Source: Pseudomonadota bacterium (GTDB lineage: Bacteria > Pseudomonadota > Gammaproteobacteria > Thiotrichales > Thiotrichaceae). From it: a DNA stretch of 34,768 nt. This document shows, piece by piece, positions 27,127 to 34,768 of the stretch (position 1 is its first letter; every line of letters begins with the position of its first letter). Under the pieces are notes generated by a model. That model worked only from the letters and a program-made list of their open reading frames with translations, was not told where the DNA came from and made no database searches. A program made the position numbers and the translations under genes. The stretch covers positions 1 to 34,768 of the forward strand of contig PDPH01000026.1 of assembly GCA_002747435.1 (NCBI GenBank), read 5' to 3'.

Positions 27127-27912
27127 ATGAAAGAAAGAGTAATTGGCGACGTGATCCTAGATTTGCAAAATATCTCCCTGTCATTCGGGGTCATGAAAGT
27201 CTTAAACAATATCAGTTTTAATATCCGCAAAGGCGAAATCCGCTCCATTATTGGTCCAAATGGCGCAGGCAAAAGCTCTATGCTGAATGTCATTAATGGC
27301 GTCTATCATCCGCAAGAAGGTGCGATTAGCTTTCGTGGCGAAATACGCAAAAAAATGAAAGTACACGAAGCCGCTGCGCAAGGCATTGCCCGTACCTTTC
27401 AGAATATCGCCCTGTTCAAAGGGATGAGTACCCTAGACAACATTATGACCGGACGCAATCTGCGTATGAAGGCCAACCTGCTGCAACAAGCACTCTACTG
27501 GGGCAAGGCACAGCGCGAGGAAATCGAAAACCGCCGCAAGGTCGAAGAGATTATCGACTTTCTGGAAATTCAATCCATCCGCAAAACTCCCGTAGGACGC
27601 TTACCGTATGGTTTTCAAAAGCGCGTAGAGCTAGGACGAGCCTTAGCGGCTGAGCCCGATATTTTACTATTAGATGAACCCATGGCGGGAATGAATGTGG
27701 AAGAAAAAGAGGATATGTCCCGCTTTATTATCGACATCAATGACAATTTTGGCACCACTATCGTATTGATTGAACATGATATGGGCGTAGTCATGGACTT
27801 ATCAGATCGCGTTGTCGTACTGGACTACGGACGACAACTAGCCGATGGTCTGCCCGATGAAGTACGCAGCAATCAGGCTGTTATTGATGCCTATTTAGGC
27901 GTTTCCCACTAA
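27127..27912 (+). CDS. livG: Branched-chain-type (HAAT) ABC importer ATPase, LivG-like
   Basis: 261 residues. The Walker A is G-P-N-G-A-G-K-S-S (about 47-55), and the LivG-typical insertion after it contains R-T-F-Q-N-I-A-L-F. The signature is altered to L-P-Y-G-F-Q-K-R-V-E, as usual in LivG proteins. The Walker B is I-L-L-L-D-E-P-M-A-G-M, and the switch His lies in I-E-H-D. One of two ATPases of the importer; its partner is the LivF-like gene at 31480. It starts 11 nt after the synthetase stop behind AGGAGC. Confidence 0.93.
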   Translation: MKERVIGDVILDLQNISLSFGVMKVLNNISFNIRKGEIRSIIGPNGAGKSSMLNVINGVYHPQEGAISFRGEIRKKMKVHEAAAQGIARTFQNIALFKGMSTLDNIMTGRNLRMKANLLQQALYWGKAQREEIENRRKVEEIIDFLEIQSIRKTPVGRLPYGFQKRVELGRALAAEPDILLLDEPMAGMNVEEKEDMSRFIIDINDNFGTTIVLIEHDMGVVMDLSDRVVVLDYGRQLADGLPDEVRSNQAVIDAYLGVSH

Positions 27913-27927
27913 GTAACAGGAGTCATT

Positions 27928-28923
27928 ATGCAAATTGAACGTAATGTTTATTACACCATCGGCGGTGCATTCCTGTTGATGAGCTTGCTACCTTGGCTAC
28001 TCAGCAAAACTTTCCCCGATGAAGTCTTTTTTAGCTGGGCTTATTTTTTTGAAGTCGGTATTGGTGGCTTGCTCTCAGGTGTCATGTACTCTCTGGTCGC
28101 GCTCGGTTTTGTGTTGATTTACAAAGCTTCAGGCGTGTTTAACTTTGCTCAAGGCGCAATGGTTTTATTTGCAGCCCTGACGCTCGTCGGTCTAAATGAG
28201 CTCGGTGCTCCACTGTGGTTGGCGATTATACTAACGCTAGGCATTATGGTATTGCTTGCCATTATTATAGAGCGTGGTGTACTGAGCCATTTGGTGAATC
28301 AGCCACAGATTATTTTATTCATGGCTACTATCGGCATTGCTTACGTGCTAGATGGCTTAGGTCAGACAGTATGGGGCTCTAATATCAAGCGCCTCGATAT
28401 TGGTATTCCCAATACACCCCATGAGTATTTTGGCGGACAAATCCTGATTAATGACTTTGACCTCGTTGCTGCGGTCATTGCAGGTTTATTAGTCATTGTG
28501 CTCGCCCTATTCTTCCAATATACCCGTATTGGACGCGCTTTACGTGCGGTGGCAGATGACCATCAGGCGGCTCAAAGTATTGGTATTCCGCTGCGGCATA
28601 TCTGGATTATTGTCTGGAGTATTGCCGGACTCGTGGCACTGGTTGCAGGCATTATGTGGGGCAGCAAGCTAGGCGTGCAGTTTTCCCTATCCTTGATCGC
28701 ATTAAAAGCCTTACCTGTTTTGATTATTGGCGGCTTCACATCCATCCCGGGTGCTATTATTGGTGGTCTCATTATTGGCGCAGGGGAGAATATTGCCGAA
28801 GTCTTTATTGGTCCTTTGATTGGAGGAGGCATTACCGATTGGTTTGCTTATGTACTGGCTATGATCTTTCTAGTGTTTCGCCCGCAAGGTTTATTTGGCG
28901 AAAAAATCATTGAACGGGTTTAA
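27928..28923 (+). CDS. livH: HAAT-family ABC permease, LivH-like
   Basis: A 331-residue inner-membrane permease with about eight hydrophobic helices. The LivH-type motif G-L-L-S-G-V-M-Y-S-L-V-A-L-G-F-V-L-I-Y lies near residues 49-67, and the cytoplasmic R-A-L-R-A-V-A-D-D-H-Q-A-A coupling loop is near 205-217. F-R-P-Q-G-L-F-G closes the C-terminus. It is about 20-30 residues longer than E. coli LivH through an N-terminal extension. Preceded by CAGGAG; the LivM-like gene begins 12 nt downstream. Confidence 0.93.
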   Translation: MQIERNVYYTIGGAFLLMSLLPWLLSKTFPDEVFFSWAYFFEVGIGGLLSGVMYSLVALGFVLIYKASGVFNFAQGAMVLFAALTLVGLNELGAPLWLAIILTLGIMVLLAIIIERGVLSHLVNQPQIILFMATIGIAYVLDGLGQTVWGSNIKRLDIGIPNTPHEYFGGQILINDFDLVAAVIAGLLVIVLALFFQYTRIGRALRAVADDHQAAQSIGIPLRHIWIIVWSIAGLVALVAGIMWGSKLGVQFSLSLIALKALPVLIIGGFTSIPGAIIGGLIIGAGENIAEVFIGPLIGGGITDWFAYVLAMIFLVFRPQGLFGEKIIERV

Positions 28924-28935
28924 GGAGCACACAGC

Positions 28936-30015
28936 ATGATTTATCGTGAAGCAGGTGATTTTAAAACCAGCTACCAAGCTGATCAGGCCATTTTCAGTAT
29001 CCAGCAGGATCGCTGGTTTATCTGGGCACTGCTAGCTGTTGCCTTTGTGATAATGCCGCTGCTTGCGAGTGATTACTGGCTAGGGACTATTATGTTACCT
29101 TTCCTAATCTTAGCACTCGCAGCACTGGGACTAAATGTACTCACCGGCTATGCAGGCCAACTAAGCCTAGGTACTGGGGGCTTTATGGCAACGGGTGCTT
29201 TTGCGGCTTATAAGCTGGCAACAGCTTTTCCAGAACTGCATATTCTACTGGTTTTATTAATGGCTGGATTGATTACCGCAGCCGTTGGTATTCTGTTTGG
29301 TCTGCCTTCCTTACGCATTAAAGGTTTTTACTTGGCAGTGGCGACACTGGCCTCGCAATTTTTCCTGATCTGGATGTTTAATAAATTTGGCTGGTTTACT
29401 AATTACAGTGCCTCAGGCGTAATTAGTGCGCCACCTATGGCGATTATTGCCGGTCTAAAAGTGACTGGACCGGAAGCTGCGGTTGTCACCAAATACTTAT
29501 TTGTCTTATCAGTCGTGTTTGTTTTAGCCCTTTTAATCAAAAATATGGCGCGCTCCAGTATCGGTCGTGAATGGATGGCTATACGCGATATGGATATAGC
29601 AGCAGAAATCATTGGTATAAAAATGCTGTCTACCAAATTAAAAGCATTTGCAGTGAGTTCGTTTTTATGTGGTATTGCAGGCGCTTTATGGGCATTCGTT
29701 TATACTGGCTCGGTAGAACCCGCTGCCTTTGATATTAACCGCTCGTTCCAAGTTTTATTCATGATTATTATCGGTGGCTTGGGTTCTGTCATGGGCTCAT
29801 TTATGGGTGCAGCTTTTATTACGCTATTACCTGTTTTTCTAAGCAATGCTCCACACTGGTTCGGCTTGAATATTCCCGTCGATACGATCTCACATCTCGA
29901 AACGGTTATTTTTGGAGGATTGATTATTTTCTTCCTGATTATTGAGCCACATGGTCTCGCAAGACTCTGGCAAATCGCTAAAGAAAAACTGCGACTGTGG
30001 CCTTTCCCCTATTAA
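28936..30015 (+). CDS. livM: HAAT-family ABC permease, LivM-like
   Basis: A 359-residue inner-membrane permease. The LivM motif L-N-V-L-T-G-Y-A-G-Q-L-S-L-G-T-G-G-F is at about 68-85. The cytoplasmic coupling loop contains R-E-W-M-A-I-R-D-M-D-I-A-A-E-I-I-G-I near 212-230, and E-P-H-G-L-A-R-L-W is the typical C-terminal end. It pairs with the LivH-like protein to form the transport channel. An AAGGAGC ribosome site precedes the ATG. Confidence 0.93.
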   Translation: MIYREAGDFKTSYQADQAIFSIQQDRWFIWALLAVAFVIMPLLASDYWLGTIMLPFLILALAALGLNVLTGYAGQLSLGTGGFMATGAFAAYKLATAFPELHILLVLLMAGLITAAVGILFGLPSLRIKGFYLAVATLASQFFLIWMFNKFGWFTNYSASGVISAPPMAIIAGLKVTGPEAAVVTKYLFVLSVVFVLALLIKNMARSSIGREWMAIRDMDIAAEIIGIKMLSTKLKAFAVSSFLCGIAGALWAFVYTGSVEPAAFDINRSFQVLFMIIIGGLGSVMGSFMGAAFITLLPVFLSNAPHWFGLNIPVDTISHLETVIFGGLIIFFLIIEPHGLARLWQIAKEKLRLWPFPY

Positions 30016-30071
30016 TTTATTAATAAAGCAAGTTAAAAAAGTTAGTCAAGTTTATTTGGAGGAGAGACAAA

Positions 30072-31397
30072 ATGAAGCAATTAAAAACACACCTGTTGGC
30101 GGCTACGGTTGCCGTGACCTGTTTACTAGGTGCAAACACAGCGGCAGTAGCAGAAGATCAATACATAGGCTCACTGGTTTACCGTACCGGTCCTTATGCA
30201 CCGGGCGGCATACAGTGGGCGGATGGCTTTGCCGATTACATTAAGCTGCTCAATGAGCGTGATGGCGGTATTAACGGTGTCAAGCTAGACTTGGAAGAAT
30301 GTGACACCGCTTACAATACGGATAAAGGTTTAGAGTGCTATGAGCGCCTGAAAAATGGTGGTAGCACAGGTATGCCAGCCGTGATGCCTTTATCTACTGG
30401 CATTACTTACGCCTTGCTGGATCGCGTCGTCGCCGACAAGATTCCGCTGGTTACTTCTGGCTACGGTCGAGCGGACGCAGCCGATGGCACTGTTTTCCCG
30501 TGGGTCTTTGTGCCACCTGCCACTTACTGGGGGGGTGCTGACGTTGCCGTTCAATACATTGCTAATGAGATGGGCGGCTATGATCAACTCAAAGACAAAA
30601 AAATTGCATTGGTTCACCATGACTCAGCTTTTGGCAAAGAACCCATCAAAACACTGGAGGCACTAGCCGAACAATACGACTTTGATTTGTCGCTGCATCC
30701 TGTATCACATCCTGGCCTGGAACAGCGTCCAATCTGGCTCAAGCTCGGTCGCCAGATTAAGCCTGATTACATCATTATGTATGGCTGGGGTGTCATGAAT
30801 GCCACAGCACTCAAGGAAGCTGCCGCCGTTAACTTCCCGCGTGACAAACTCATTGGTATCTGGTGGTCAGGTAATGAATTCGATGTAATACCCGCAGGCG
30901 ACGCAGCCGTCGGCTACAAATCATTGCAATTCAGTAATGCGGGTTCGGACTATCCGGTACACGCAGACATCCAGAAGTACTTGTATAAAAAAGGCAAAGG
31001 CTCATCTAAAACACCAGAAGATGTAGGTTCTGTCGCCTATAACCGAGGCATGCAGAGCGCCTTTTTGCTAGCAGAAGCACTCCATACTGCTATGGATGAA
31101 TATGGCAATAAACCCATGAGCGGTGAACAAGTACAATGGGCATTGGATCGCTTGGACATTACCGCCGAGCGCCTTAAAGAAACCGGCACAGAAGGCTTGT
31201 TTGATCCGGTCAAGCTCAGTTGTTCCAATCACTTGGGCGAAGGCCGTGTTAAAGTCACGCAATGGGATGGCAAGGAATGGCAATCAGTTAGTGACTGGCT
31301 CAAACCGAATGACGATTTGATTTGGCCAATGTACGAGAAATCGGCTGCGGCTTACGCCAAAGAAAAAGGCATTACACCTCGGAAGTGCGCGAAATAA
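30072..31397 (+). CDS. livK: Periplasmic substrate-binding protein of the HAAT importer
   Basis: 441 residues with a cleavable signal peptide (cleavage probably after A-V-A, about residue 27). The mature protein has the Peripla_BP_6 layout: L-V-Y-R-T-G-P-Y-A-P-G-G opening (where LivK-type proteins contact ligand), a conserved E-E-C-D-T-A-Y-N-T near 75-83, and V-H-H-D-S-A-F-G-K in the second lobe. It is longer than LivK (about 369 residues) and belongs to the branch found with acyl-CoA synthetase genes, suggesting an organic acid and not an amino acid; this is inference. GGAGGAG lies before the ATG. A 12-bp hairpin follows the stop. Confidence 0.9.
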   Translation: MKQLKTHLLAATVAVTCLLGANTAAVAEDQYIGSLVYRTGPYAPGGIQWADGFADYIKLLNERDGGINGVKLDLEECDTAYNTDKGLECYERLKNGGSTGMPAVMPLSTGITYALLDRVVADKIPLVTSGYGRADAADGTVFPWVFVPPATYWGGADVAVQYIANEMGGYDQLKDKKIALVHHDSAFGKEPIKTLEALAEQYDFDLSLHPVSHPGLEQRPIWLKLGRQIKPDYIIMYGWGVMNATALKEAAAVNFPRDKLIGIWWSGNEFDVIPAGDAAVGYKSLQFSNAGSDYPVHADIQKYLYKKGKGSSKTPEDVGSVAYNRGMQSAFLLAEALHTAMDEYGNKPMSGEQVQWALDRLDITAERLKETGTEGLFDPVKLSCSNHLGEGRVKVTQWDGKEWQSVSDWLKPNDDLIWPMYEKSAAAYAKEKGITPRKCAK

Positions 31398-31406
31398 TGC
31401 TTTTCC

Positions 31407-31435
31407 CCAGCCTCTTCTAATGAAGAAGAGGCTGG
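31407..31435 (+). other. Intercistronic hairpin between binding-protein and second ATPase genes
   Basis: CCAGCCTCTTCT (31407-31418) pairs perfectly with AGAAGAGGCTGG (31424-31435), a 12-bp stem with a 5-nt loop. It lies 9 nt after the binding-protein stop. No T-run follows, so it is probably an mRNA-protecting or processing element and not a full terminator. Such hairpins often keep binding-protein mRNA abundant relative to downstream genes. Confidence 0.75.
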
Positions 31436-31479
31436 CAGAGTTCCTGACACCACGACCAAAAGATCAATAAAGGATCAAT

Positions 31480-32286
31480 ATGACCCCATCTATTTTGCAA
31501 ATTAATAATATCGAGGTCATTTACGACCACGTTATTCTGGTGCTCAAAGGTGTTTCATTGAATGTGGCGCAAGGTCAGATTGTGGCTTTGCTAGGGGCGA
31601 ATGGCGCTGGCAAAAGCACCACTTTGAAATCAATCTCCAATTTATTACACGCTGAGCGTGGCGAAGTCACCAAGGGTAGTATTGAGTACCTCGGCCAGCG
31701 AGTAGACAATCTGAACCCTTCCGAATTAATCAAGCGCGGTGTTATTCAGGTCATGGAAGGTCGGCATTGCTTTGAGCATTTGACCGTGGAAGAAAACCTA
31801 TTAACAGGTGCTTATACACGCAAAGTCAGCAAGCAAGTGATTAGTGACGATTTGGAGATGATCTACAACTACTTCCCACGTTTGAAGGAACGCCGTCATA
31901 ACCAAGCCGGCTATACATCCGGTGGTGAACAACAGATGTGTGCGATTGGTCGCGCCATGATGGCACATCCCAAAATGATCCTACTGGATGAGCCATCAAT
32001 GGGGCTTGCCCCGCAATTAGTGGAAGAAATCTTCGACATTATCAAACAGCTCAATCAGGATCGTGATGTCAGCTTCTTACTAGCTGAACAAAATACCAAT
32101 ATTGCGCTACAATACGCCGACTTTGGCTATATCATGGAAAATGGCCGCATTGTTATGGAAGGCGAAGCACAAGAGTTGGTCTCCAATGAAGACGTTAAAG
32201 AGTTTTATTTGGGACTCTCTAGTGAAGGACGCAAAAGCTTCCGTGATGTCAAACACTACCGCCGCCGTAAACGCTGGCTGGCTTGA
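31480..32286 (+). CDS. livF: Branched-chain-type ABC importer ATPase, LivF-like
   Basis: 268 residues. The Walker A is G-A-N-G-A-G-K-S-T (about 39-47), the M-E-G-R-H-C-F segment is where LivF proteins have their Q-loop-following motif, the signature is T-S-G-G-E-Q-Q-M-C, and the Walker B is I-L-L-D-E-P-S-M-G-L. The C-terminus carries an Arg/Lys-rich tail (K-H-Y-R-R-R-K-R-W) beyond the usual LivF end (about 237 residues). Second ATPase of the importer, separated from the binding-protein gene by 82 nt containing the hairpin. Confidence 0.93.
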   Translation: MTPSILQINNIEVIYDHVILVLKGVSLNVAQGQIVALLGANGAGKSTTLKSISNLLHAERGEVTKGSIEYLGQRVDNLNPSELIKRGVIQVMEGRHCFEHLTVEENLLTGAYTRKVSKQVISDDLEMIYNYFPRLKERRHNQAGYTSGGEQQMCAIGRAMMAHPKMILLDEPSMGLAPQLVEEIFDIIKQLNQDRDVSFLLAEQNTNIALQYADFGYIMENGRIVMEGEAQELVSNEDVKEFYLGLSSEGRKSFRDVKHYRRRKRWLA

Positions 32287-32308
32287 TTCAATCAGGAGTA
32301 CCAAGCCC

Positions 32309-33553
32309 ATGCCCACTTATTTTGATGAACTGGAAGTGCGCGATCCATCTGCGCGCGAACAAAGCATGCTACAACAAGTGAGCGCACAAATTGCCCATGC
32401 CAAAACGAATACCAGCGCTTACGCCCGTTTGCTAGCCGATATTGACCCAACCAATATTACCACTGCCAAAGCATTAGCGCAGCTTCCTCTGACACGCAAA
32501 TCCTCACTGATTCAATTACAAACTACTGAACCGCCATTTGGTGGTTTTGCTGCTGTATCAGGGCAGGAACTCACGCATATTTTTGCATCACCTGGGCCTA
32601 TTTATGAGCCTGGCTCACGCCGTAGTGATTTTTGGCGCACTGCACGCGCTTTACATGCGGCAGGTTGCCGTACAGGACACCGTGTTCACAACAGCTTTTC
32701 ATACCATCTCACCCCGGCAGGCATAATGCTGGAAAGTGGCGCACATGCACTAGGCGCGGCAGTCATTCCAGCCGGTGTGGGACAAACCGAATTACAAGTG
32801 CAGACCATAGCTAACCTCAAACCCCAAGGCTACGTCGGCACACCCTCTTTTTTGCGCATTCTGTTGGAAAAAGCGGCTGAATTAAAACAAAACATTAACT
32901 CATTGCGCTATGGTCTGGTATCAGGCGAGGCGCTACCCGCTTCTTTACGCGAACAATTTACAGCCTGTCAAATTGAAGTATTACAATGTTATGCCACCGC
33001 CGACTTAGGCTTGATTGCTTACGAAACTTCAGCCAGCGAAGGTCTAGTGATTGATGAAGGTGTCTATGTTGAAATCGTCCGCCCGGGCACAGGTGAACCA
33101 GTACCCGAAGGTGAAGTTGGTGAGGTAGTGGTCACCACACTAAATCCTGATTACCCGCTCATACGATTTGCCACTGGCGATTTATCCGCAATTATGCCGG
33201 GGCAAAGTCCTTGTGGTCGTACCAATCGTCGCCTGCGTGGCTGGTTAGGACGCGCTGATCAAACTGCAAAAGTACGCGGCATGTTTATTCACCCCTCCCA
33301 AATCGCCCAAGTGCTAAAGCGCCACCCTGAAATTCACAAAGCGCGTATGGTTGTTGACTGGCGTGAACAAGCAGACCAATTGGAATTGCACTGCGAACTA
33401 TTACCTGAGCATAAGCAACAAGCTGATTTATTAGCGGCTATTGCGAATACTGTGCGTGATCTATGCAAATTGCGCTGTGACATCAAAGCCGTCCCTATTG
33501 CTAGCTTGGCCAACGATGGTGTCGTGATTAGTGATGTCAGAAAATATGATTAA
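32309..33553 (+). CDS. PaaK-like AMP-dependent CoA ligase with non-canonical P-loop
   Basis: 414 residues from the ATG at 32309, which has CAGGAG 10 nt upstream; the open frame extends back to 32102 inside the LivF-like gene, and that part is not coding. The fold resembles phenylacetate-CoA ligase: a helical N-terminal segment, then H-I-F-A-S-P-G-P-I-Y-E-P-G at about 89-101 where PaaK has the S-S-G-T-T-G-K-P loop. It continues with Y-G-L-V-S-G-E-A-L-P, Y-A-T-A-D-L-G, F-A-T-G-D-L and G-R-A-D-Q-T-A-K-V-R-G-M-F-I-H-P. The Lys-containing P-loop is therefore absent, although the adenylate-site aspartate and the hinge G-R-x-D are kept. I recall this P-G-P-I-Y-E-P variant from other such operons. 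Probably a second ligase for the imported acid or a product of its breakdown. Confidence 0.8.
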   Translation: MPTYFDELEVRDPSAREQSMLQQVSAQIAHAKTNTSAYARLLADIDPTNITTAKALAQLPLTRKSSLIQLQTTEPPFGGFAAVSGQELTHIFASPGPIYEPGSRRSDFWRTARALHAAGCRTGHRVHNSFSYHLTPAGIMLESGAHALGAAVIPAGVGQTELQVQTIANLKPQGYVGTPSFLRILLEKAAELKQNINSLRYGLVSGEALPASLREQFTACQIEVLQCYATADLGLIAYETSASEGLVIDEGVYVEIVRPGTGEPVPEGEVGEVVVTTLNPDYPLIRFATGDLSAIMPGQSPCGRTNRRLRGWLGRADQTAKVRGMFIHPSQIAQVLKRHPEIHKARMVVDWREQADQLELHCELLPEHKQQADLLAAIANTVRDLCKLRCDIKAVPIASLANDGVVISDVRKYD

Positions 33554-33577
33554 TAAACCCAAGATAAACCTAATTCT

Positions 33578-34243
33578 ATGAATGTAGCTGAAGCTCTCCA
33601 AGCCCGTAAATCCGTGCGTGCTTTCTTGGATAAAGCCGTAGACGAAAGCCTGATCCATGAGTTGCTGACATTGGCATCTCATGCACCCTCAGGAACGAAT
33701 ACTCAACCTTGGCAAGTCGCTGTGGTCACAGGCCAAAAGAAACAGGAGCTGCAAAATGCGCTGGAACAAGCCTTTCGCAGCCAGCAGCCACGGGGTATGG
33801 AAATAAAGTATTATCCCGATACTTGGCAAGAGCCTTATCTAGCAAGGCGGCGTGCTTGCGGCTTACAAATGTACACGACCTTGGACATAAAACGCGAAGA
33901 TAAGCAGCGCCAATTAGATCAATGGGCAGCAAATTACCGTGCGTTTGATGCGCCGGTGATGTTGCTGTTCTTCATAGATCGTGTCATGGCAACGGGCTCT
34001 TATATGGATTATGGCATGTTCCTGCAATCGCTCATGCTGGCAGCAGAGAGCAAAGGCTTAGCGACCTGCCCTCAAGCGTCTTTGGGCGAATTTCCTGAGA
34101 TCGTAAAACAAGCGCTAGGTTATAGCGAAGATCAATTGCTGATGTGTGGCATGGCATTGGGCTATGAAGATAAGGAAGCGCTGGTAAATAGTTATCGGAC
34201 ACCCCGCGAAGCGGTAGAGGTATTTACGCGCTTTTTTAGCTGA
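33578..34243 (+). CDS. Nitroreductase-family NAD(P)H-dependent flavoprotein
   Basis: A 221-residue FMN enzyme of the nitroreductase superfamily. The N-terminal R-K-S-V-R-A-F motif binds FMN phosphate, A-P-S-G-T-N-T-Q-P-W-Q (about 36-46) is the family signature, M-D-Y-G-M-F-L-Q-S-L-M-L-A-A-E is the central helix, and C-G-M-A-L-G-Y-E-D is the C-terminal motif. A segment of about 50 residues (70-120) is longer than in minimal family members. No good ribosome site precedes the ATG. It starts 24 nt after the PaaK-like gene and may be read with that operon; its role there (nitro compound or enoyl reduction) is unknown. Confidence 0.9.
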   Translation: MNVAEALQARKSVRAFLDKAVDESLIHELLTLASHAPSGTNTQPWQVAVVTGQKKQELQNALEQAFRSQQPRGMEIKYYPDTWQEPYLARRRACGLQMYTTLDIKREDKQRQLDQWAANYRAFDAPVMLLFFIDRVMATGSYMDYGMFLQSLMLAAESKGLATCPQASLGEFPEIVKQALGYSEDQLLMCGMALGYEDKEALVNSYRTPREAVEVFTRFFS

Positions 34244-34246
34244 GAG

Positions 34247-34273
34247 CCATTACTTATTCTTGAGTAGTAATGG
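34247..34273 (+). other. 8-bp hairpin after the nitroreductase gene
   Basis: CCATTACT (34247-34254) pairs with AGTAATGG (34266-34273), with an 11-nt loop, 3 nt after the stop codon. There is no T-run, so it is weak as a terminator. Its right arm overlaps the first two bases of GGAAG (34272-34276), a possible ribosome site for an ATG at 34283. Confidence 0.55.
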
Positions 34274-34339
34274 AAGCAGCCAATGATTCGCTCATCCATG
34301 CTAAAATCAGCCCATTGCAACGCGACACTGCCCAGCAGC

Positions 34340-34768
34340 ATGACTCAGGATTCAGCCAGCAAAAAAGCATTACCCATTGGTATTCAGACTTTTCGTGAAA
34401 TCCGCGAAGAAAATTACTACTACGTGGATAAAACAGCCTTAGCGATCAAGCTGATCCGTGAAGGGAAACACTATTTTCTCTCTCGTCCACGTCGTTTTGG
34501 TAAGAGCTTGTTTTTGGATACGCTGAAAGAACTATTTGAAGGCCATCAGCCTTTATTCAAAGGTTTAGCAGCAGAATATCAGTGGGATTGGTCGCTGAAA
34601 TATCCGGTATTACACTTTAGCTTTGGGGGTAATAATTATAATCAACTGGGACATGCTGAATGTGATTTACAAGAGCAGTTGTCAAAATTAGAAAAGCAGT
34701 ATCAATTAATACCGGACAGTACAAGCTGTGCAGGCCGTTTTAAAAGTCTGATCCTGCATCTGAAAGCA
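34340..34768 (+). CDS. AAA-ATPase-like / PD-(D/E)XK nuclease family protein, 3'-truncated by window edge
   Basis: The frame is open to the right edge; 143 residues are visible. The N-terminus has the characteristic opening L-P-I-G-I-Q-T-F-R-E-I...Y-Y-Y-V-D-K-T, then an unusual P-loop S-R-P-R-R-F-G-K-S-L-F (about 47-57), and P-V-L-H-F-S-F-G (about 90). This matches the AAA-ATPase_like family that normally carries a PD-(D/E)XK nuclease domain at its C-terminus (not in view), about 500 residues in full. In-frame ATGs at 34298 and 34283 are alternatives; only 34283 has a ribosome-like GGAAG, but it adds 19 atypical residues. Members occur in many copies in some bacteria, and their role is not settled. 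Confidence 0.85.
   Translation, partial: MTQDSASKKALPIGIQTFREIREENYYYVDKTALAIKLIREGKHYFLSRPRRFGKSLFLDTLKELFEGHQPLFKGLAAEYQWDWSLKYPVLHFSFGGNNYNQLGHAECDLQEQLSKLEKQYQLIPDSTSCAGRFKSLILHLKA

Noticed and set aside
32102..32308. N-terminal extension of the PaaK-like frame into the LivF-like gene
   Set aside because: It lies inside the LivF-like coding region in another frame and has no family similarity; CAGGAG and the ATG at 32309 mark the real start.
1..34768. CRISPR array, prophage, integron or toxin-antitoxin pair
   Set aside because: No regularly spaced direct repeats, phage genes, integrase or small paired genes were seen by reading.

Overview
The window looks like a chromosomal segment of a gammaproteobacterium of moderate GC. 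Gene content (a dnaG-rpoD pair with a tRNA-Ile2(CAU) behind rpoD, the proteobacterial gltBD pair, a pqiABC lipid-transport operon) fits that class. The PD-(D/E)XK/AAA-type accessory genes at both edges remind me of filamentous sulfur bacteria such as Thiothrix relatives. That placement is inference from memory; no rRNA or marker comparison was possible.

Layout. 1-0.85 kb: the 3' part of an Rpn/PD-(D/E)XK-family gene and a decayed integrase-type transposase fragment. 0.85-4.8 kb, minus strand: dnaG, rpoD and a CAU-anticodon tRNA that begins 20 nt after the rpoD stop; rpsU, the usual first gene of this operon, is absent. 4.98-11.1 kb, plus strand: gltB-gltD (glutamate synthase), closed by a strong intrinsic terminator lying inside the tail of the next, convergent gene. 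11.1-18.9 kb, minus strand: a YbbA/YbbP-type ABC exporter, a PilZ-like protein, a degenerate FimX-like PAS-EAL protein and a membrane-anchored BY-kinase/CpsD-type ATPase. The last three form a plausible c-di-GMP-sensing and cell-surface control cluster. 19.1-19.8 kb: a lone GntR/FCD regulator preceded by two copies of an 8-bp site. 19.9-23.7 kb, minus strand: a pqi operon in which PqiA is split into two genes and PqiB has an expanded helical tail of 18-residue repeats. 24.0-24.7 kb: a CAP/SCP-domain lipoprotein.

25.0-33.6 kb, plus strand: a seven-gene operon encoding an acyl-CoA synthetase, a complete branched-chain-type (HAAT) ABC importer (ATPase, two permeases, binding protein, second ATPase) and a second, PaaK-like AMP ligase with an altered P-loop. 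The order implies uptake of an organic acid followed by CoA activation. A consensus-like promoter and a perfect 18-bp palindrome just downstream of it suggest repressor control. A nitroreductase follows, and at the right edge there is the start of an AAA-ATPase-like/PD-(D/E)XK gene.

Most of the window is ordinary housekeeping and transport. The best leads are the BY-kinase/degenerate-EAL/PilZ cluster, the palindromic operator of the CoA-ligase/transporter operon, the non-canonical CoA ligase within it, and the GntR operator pair.
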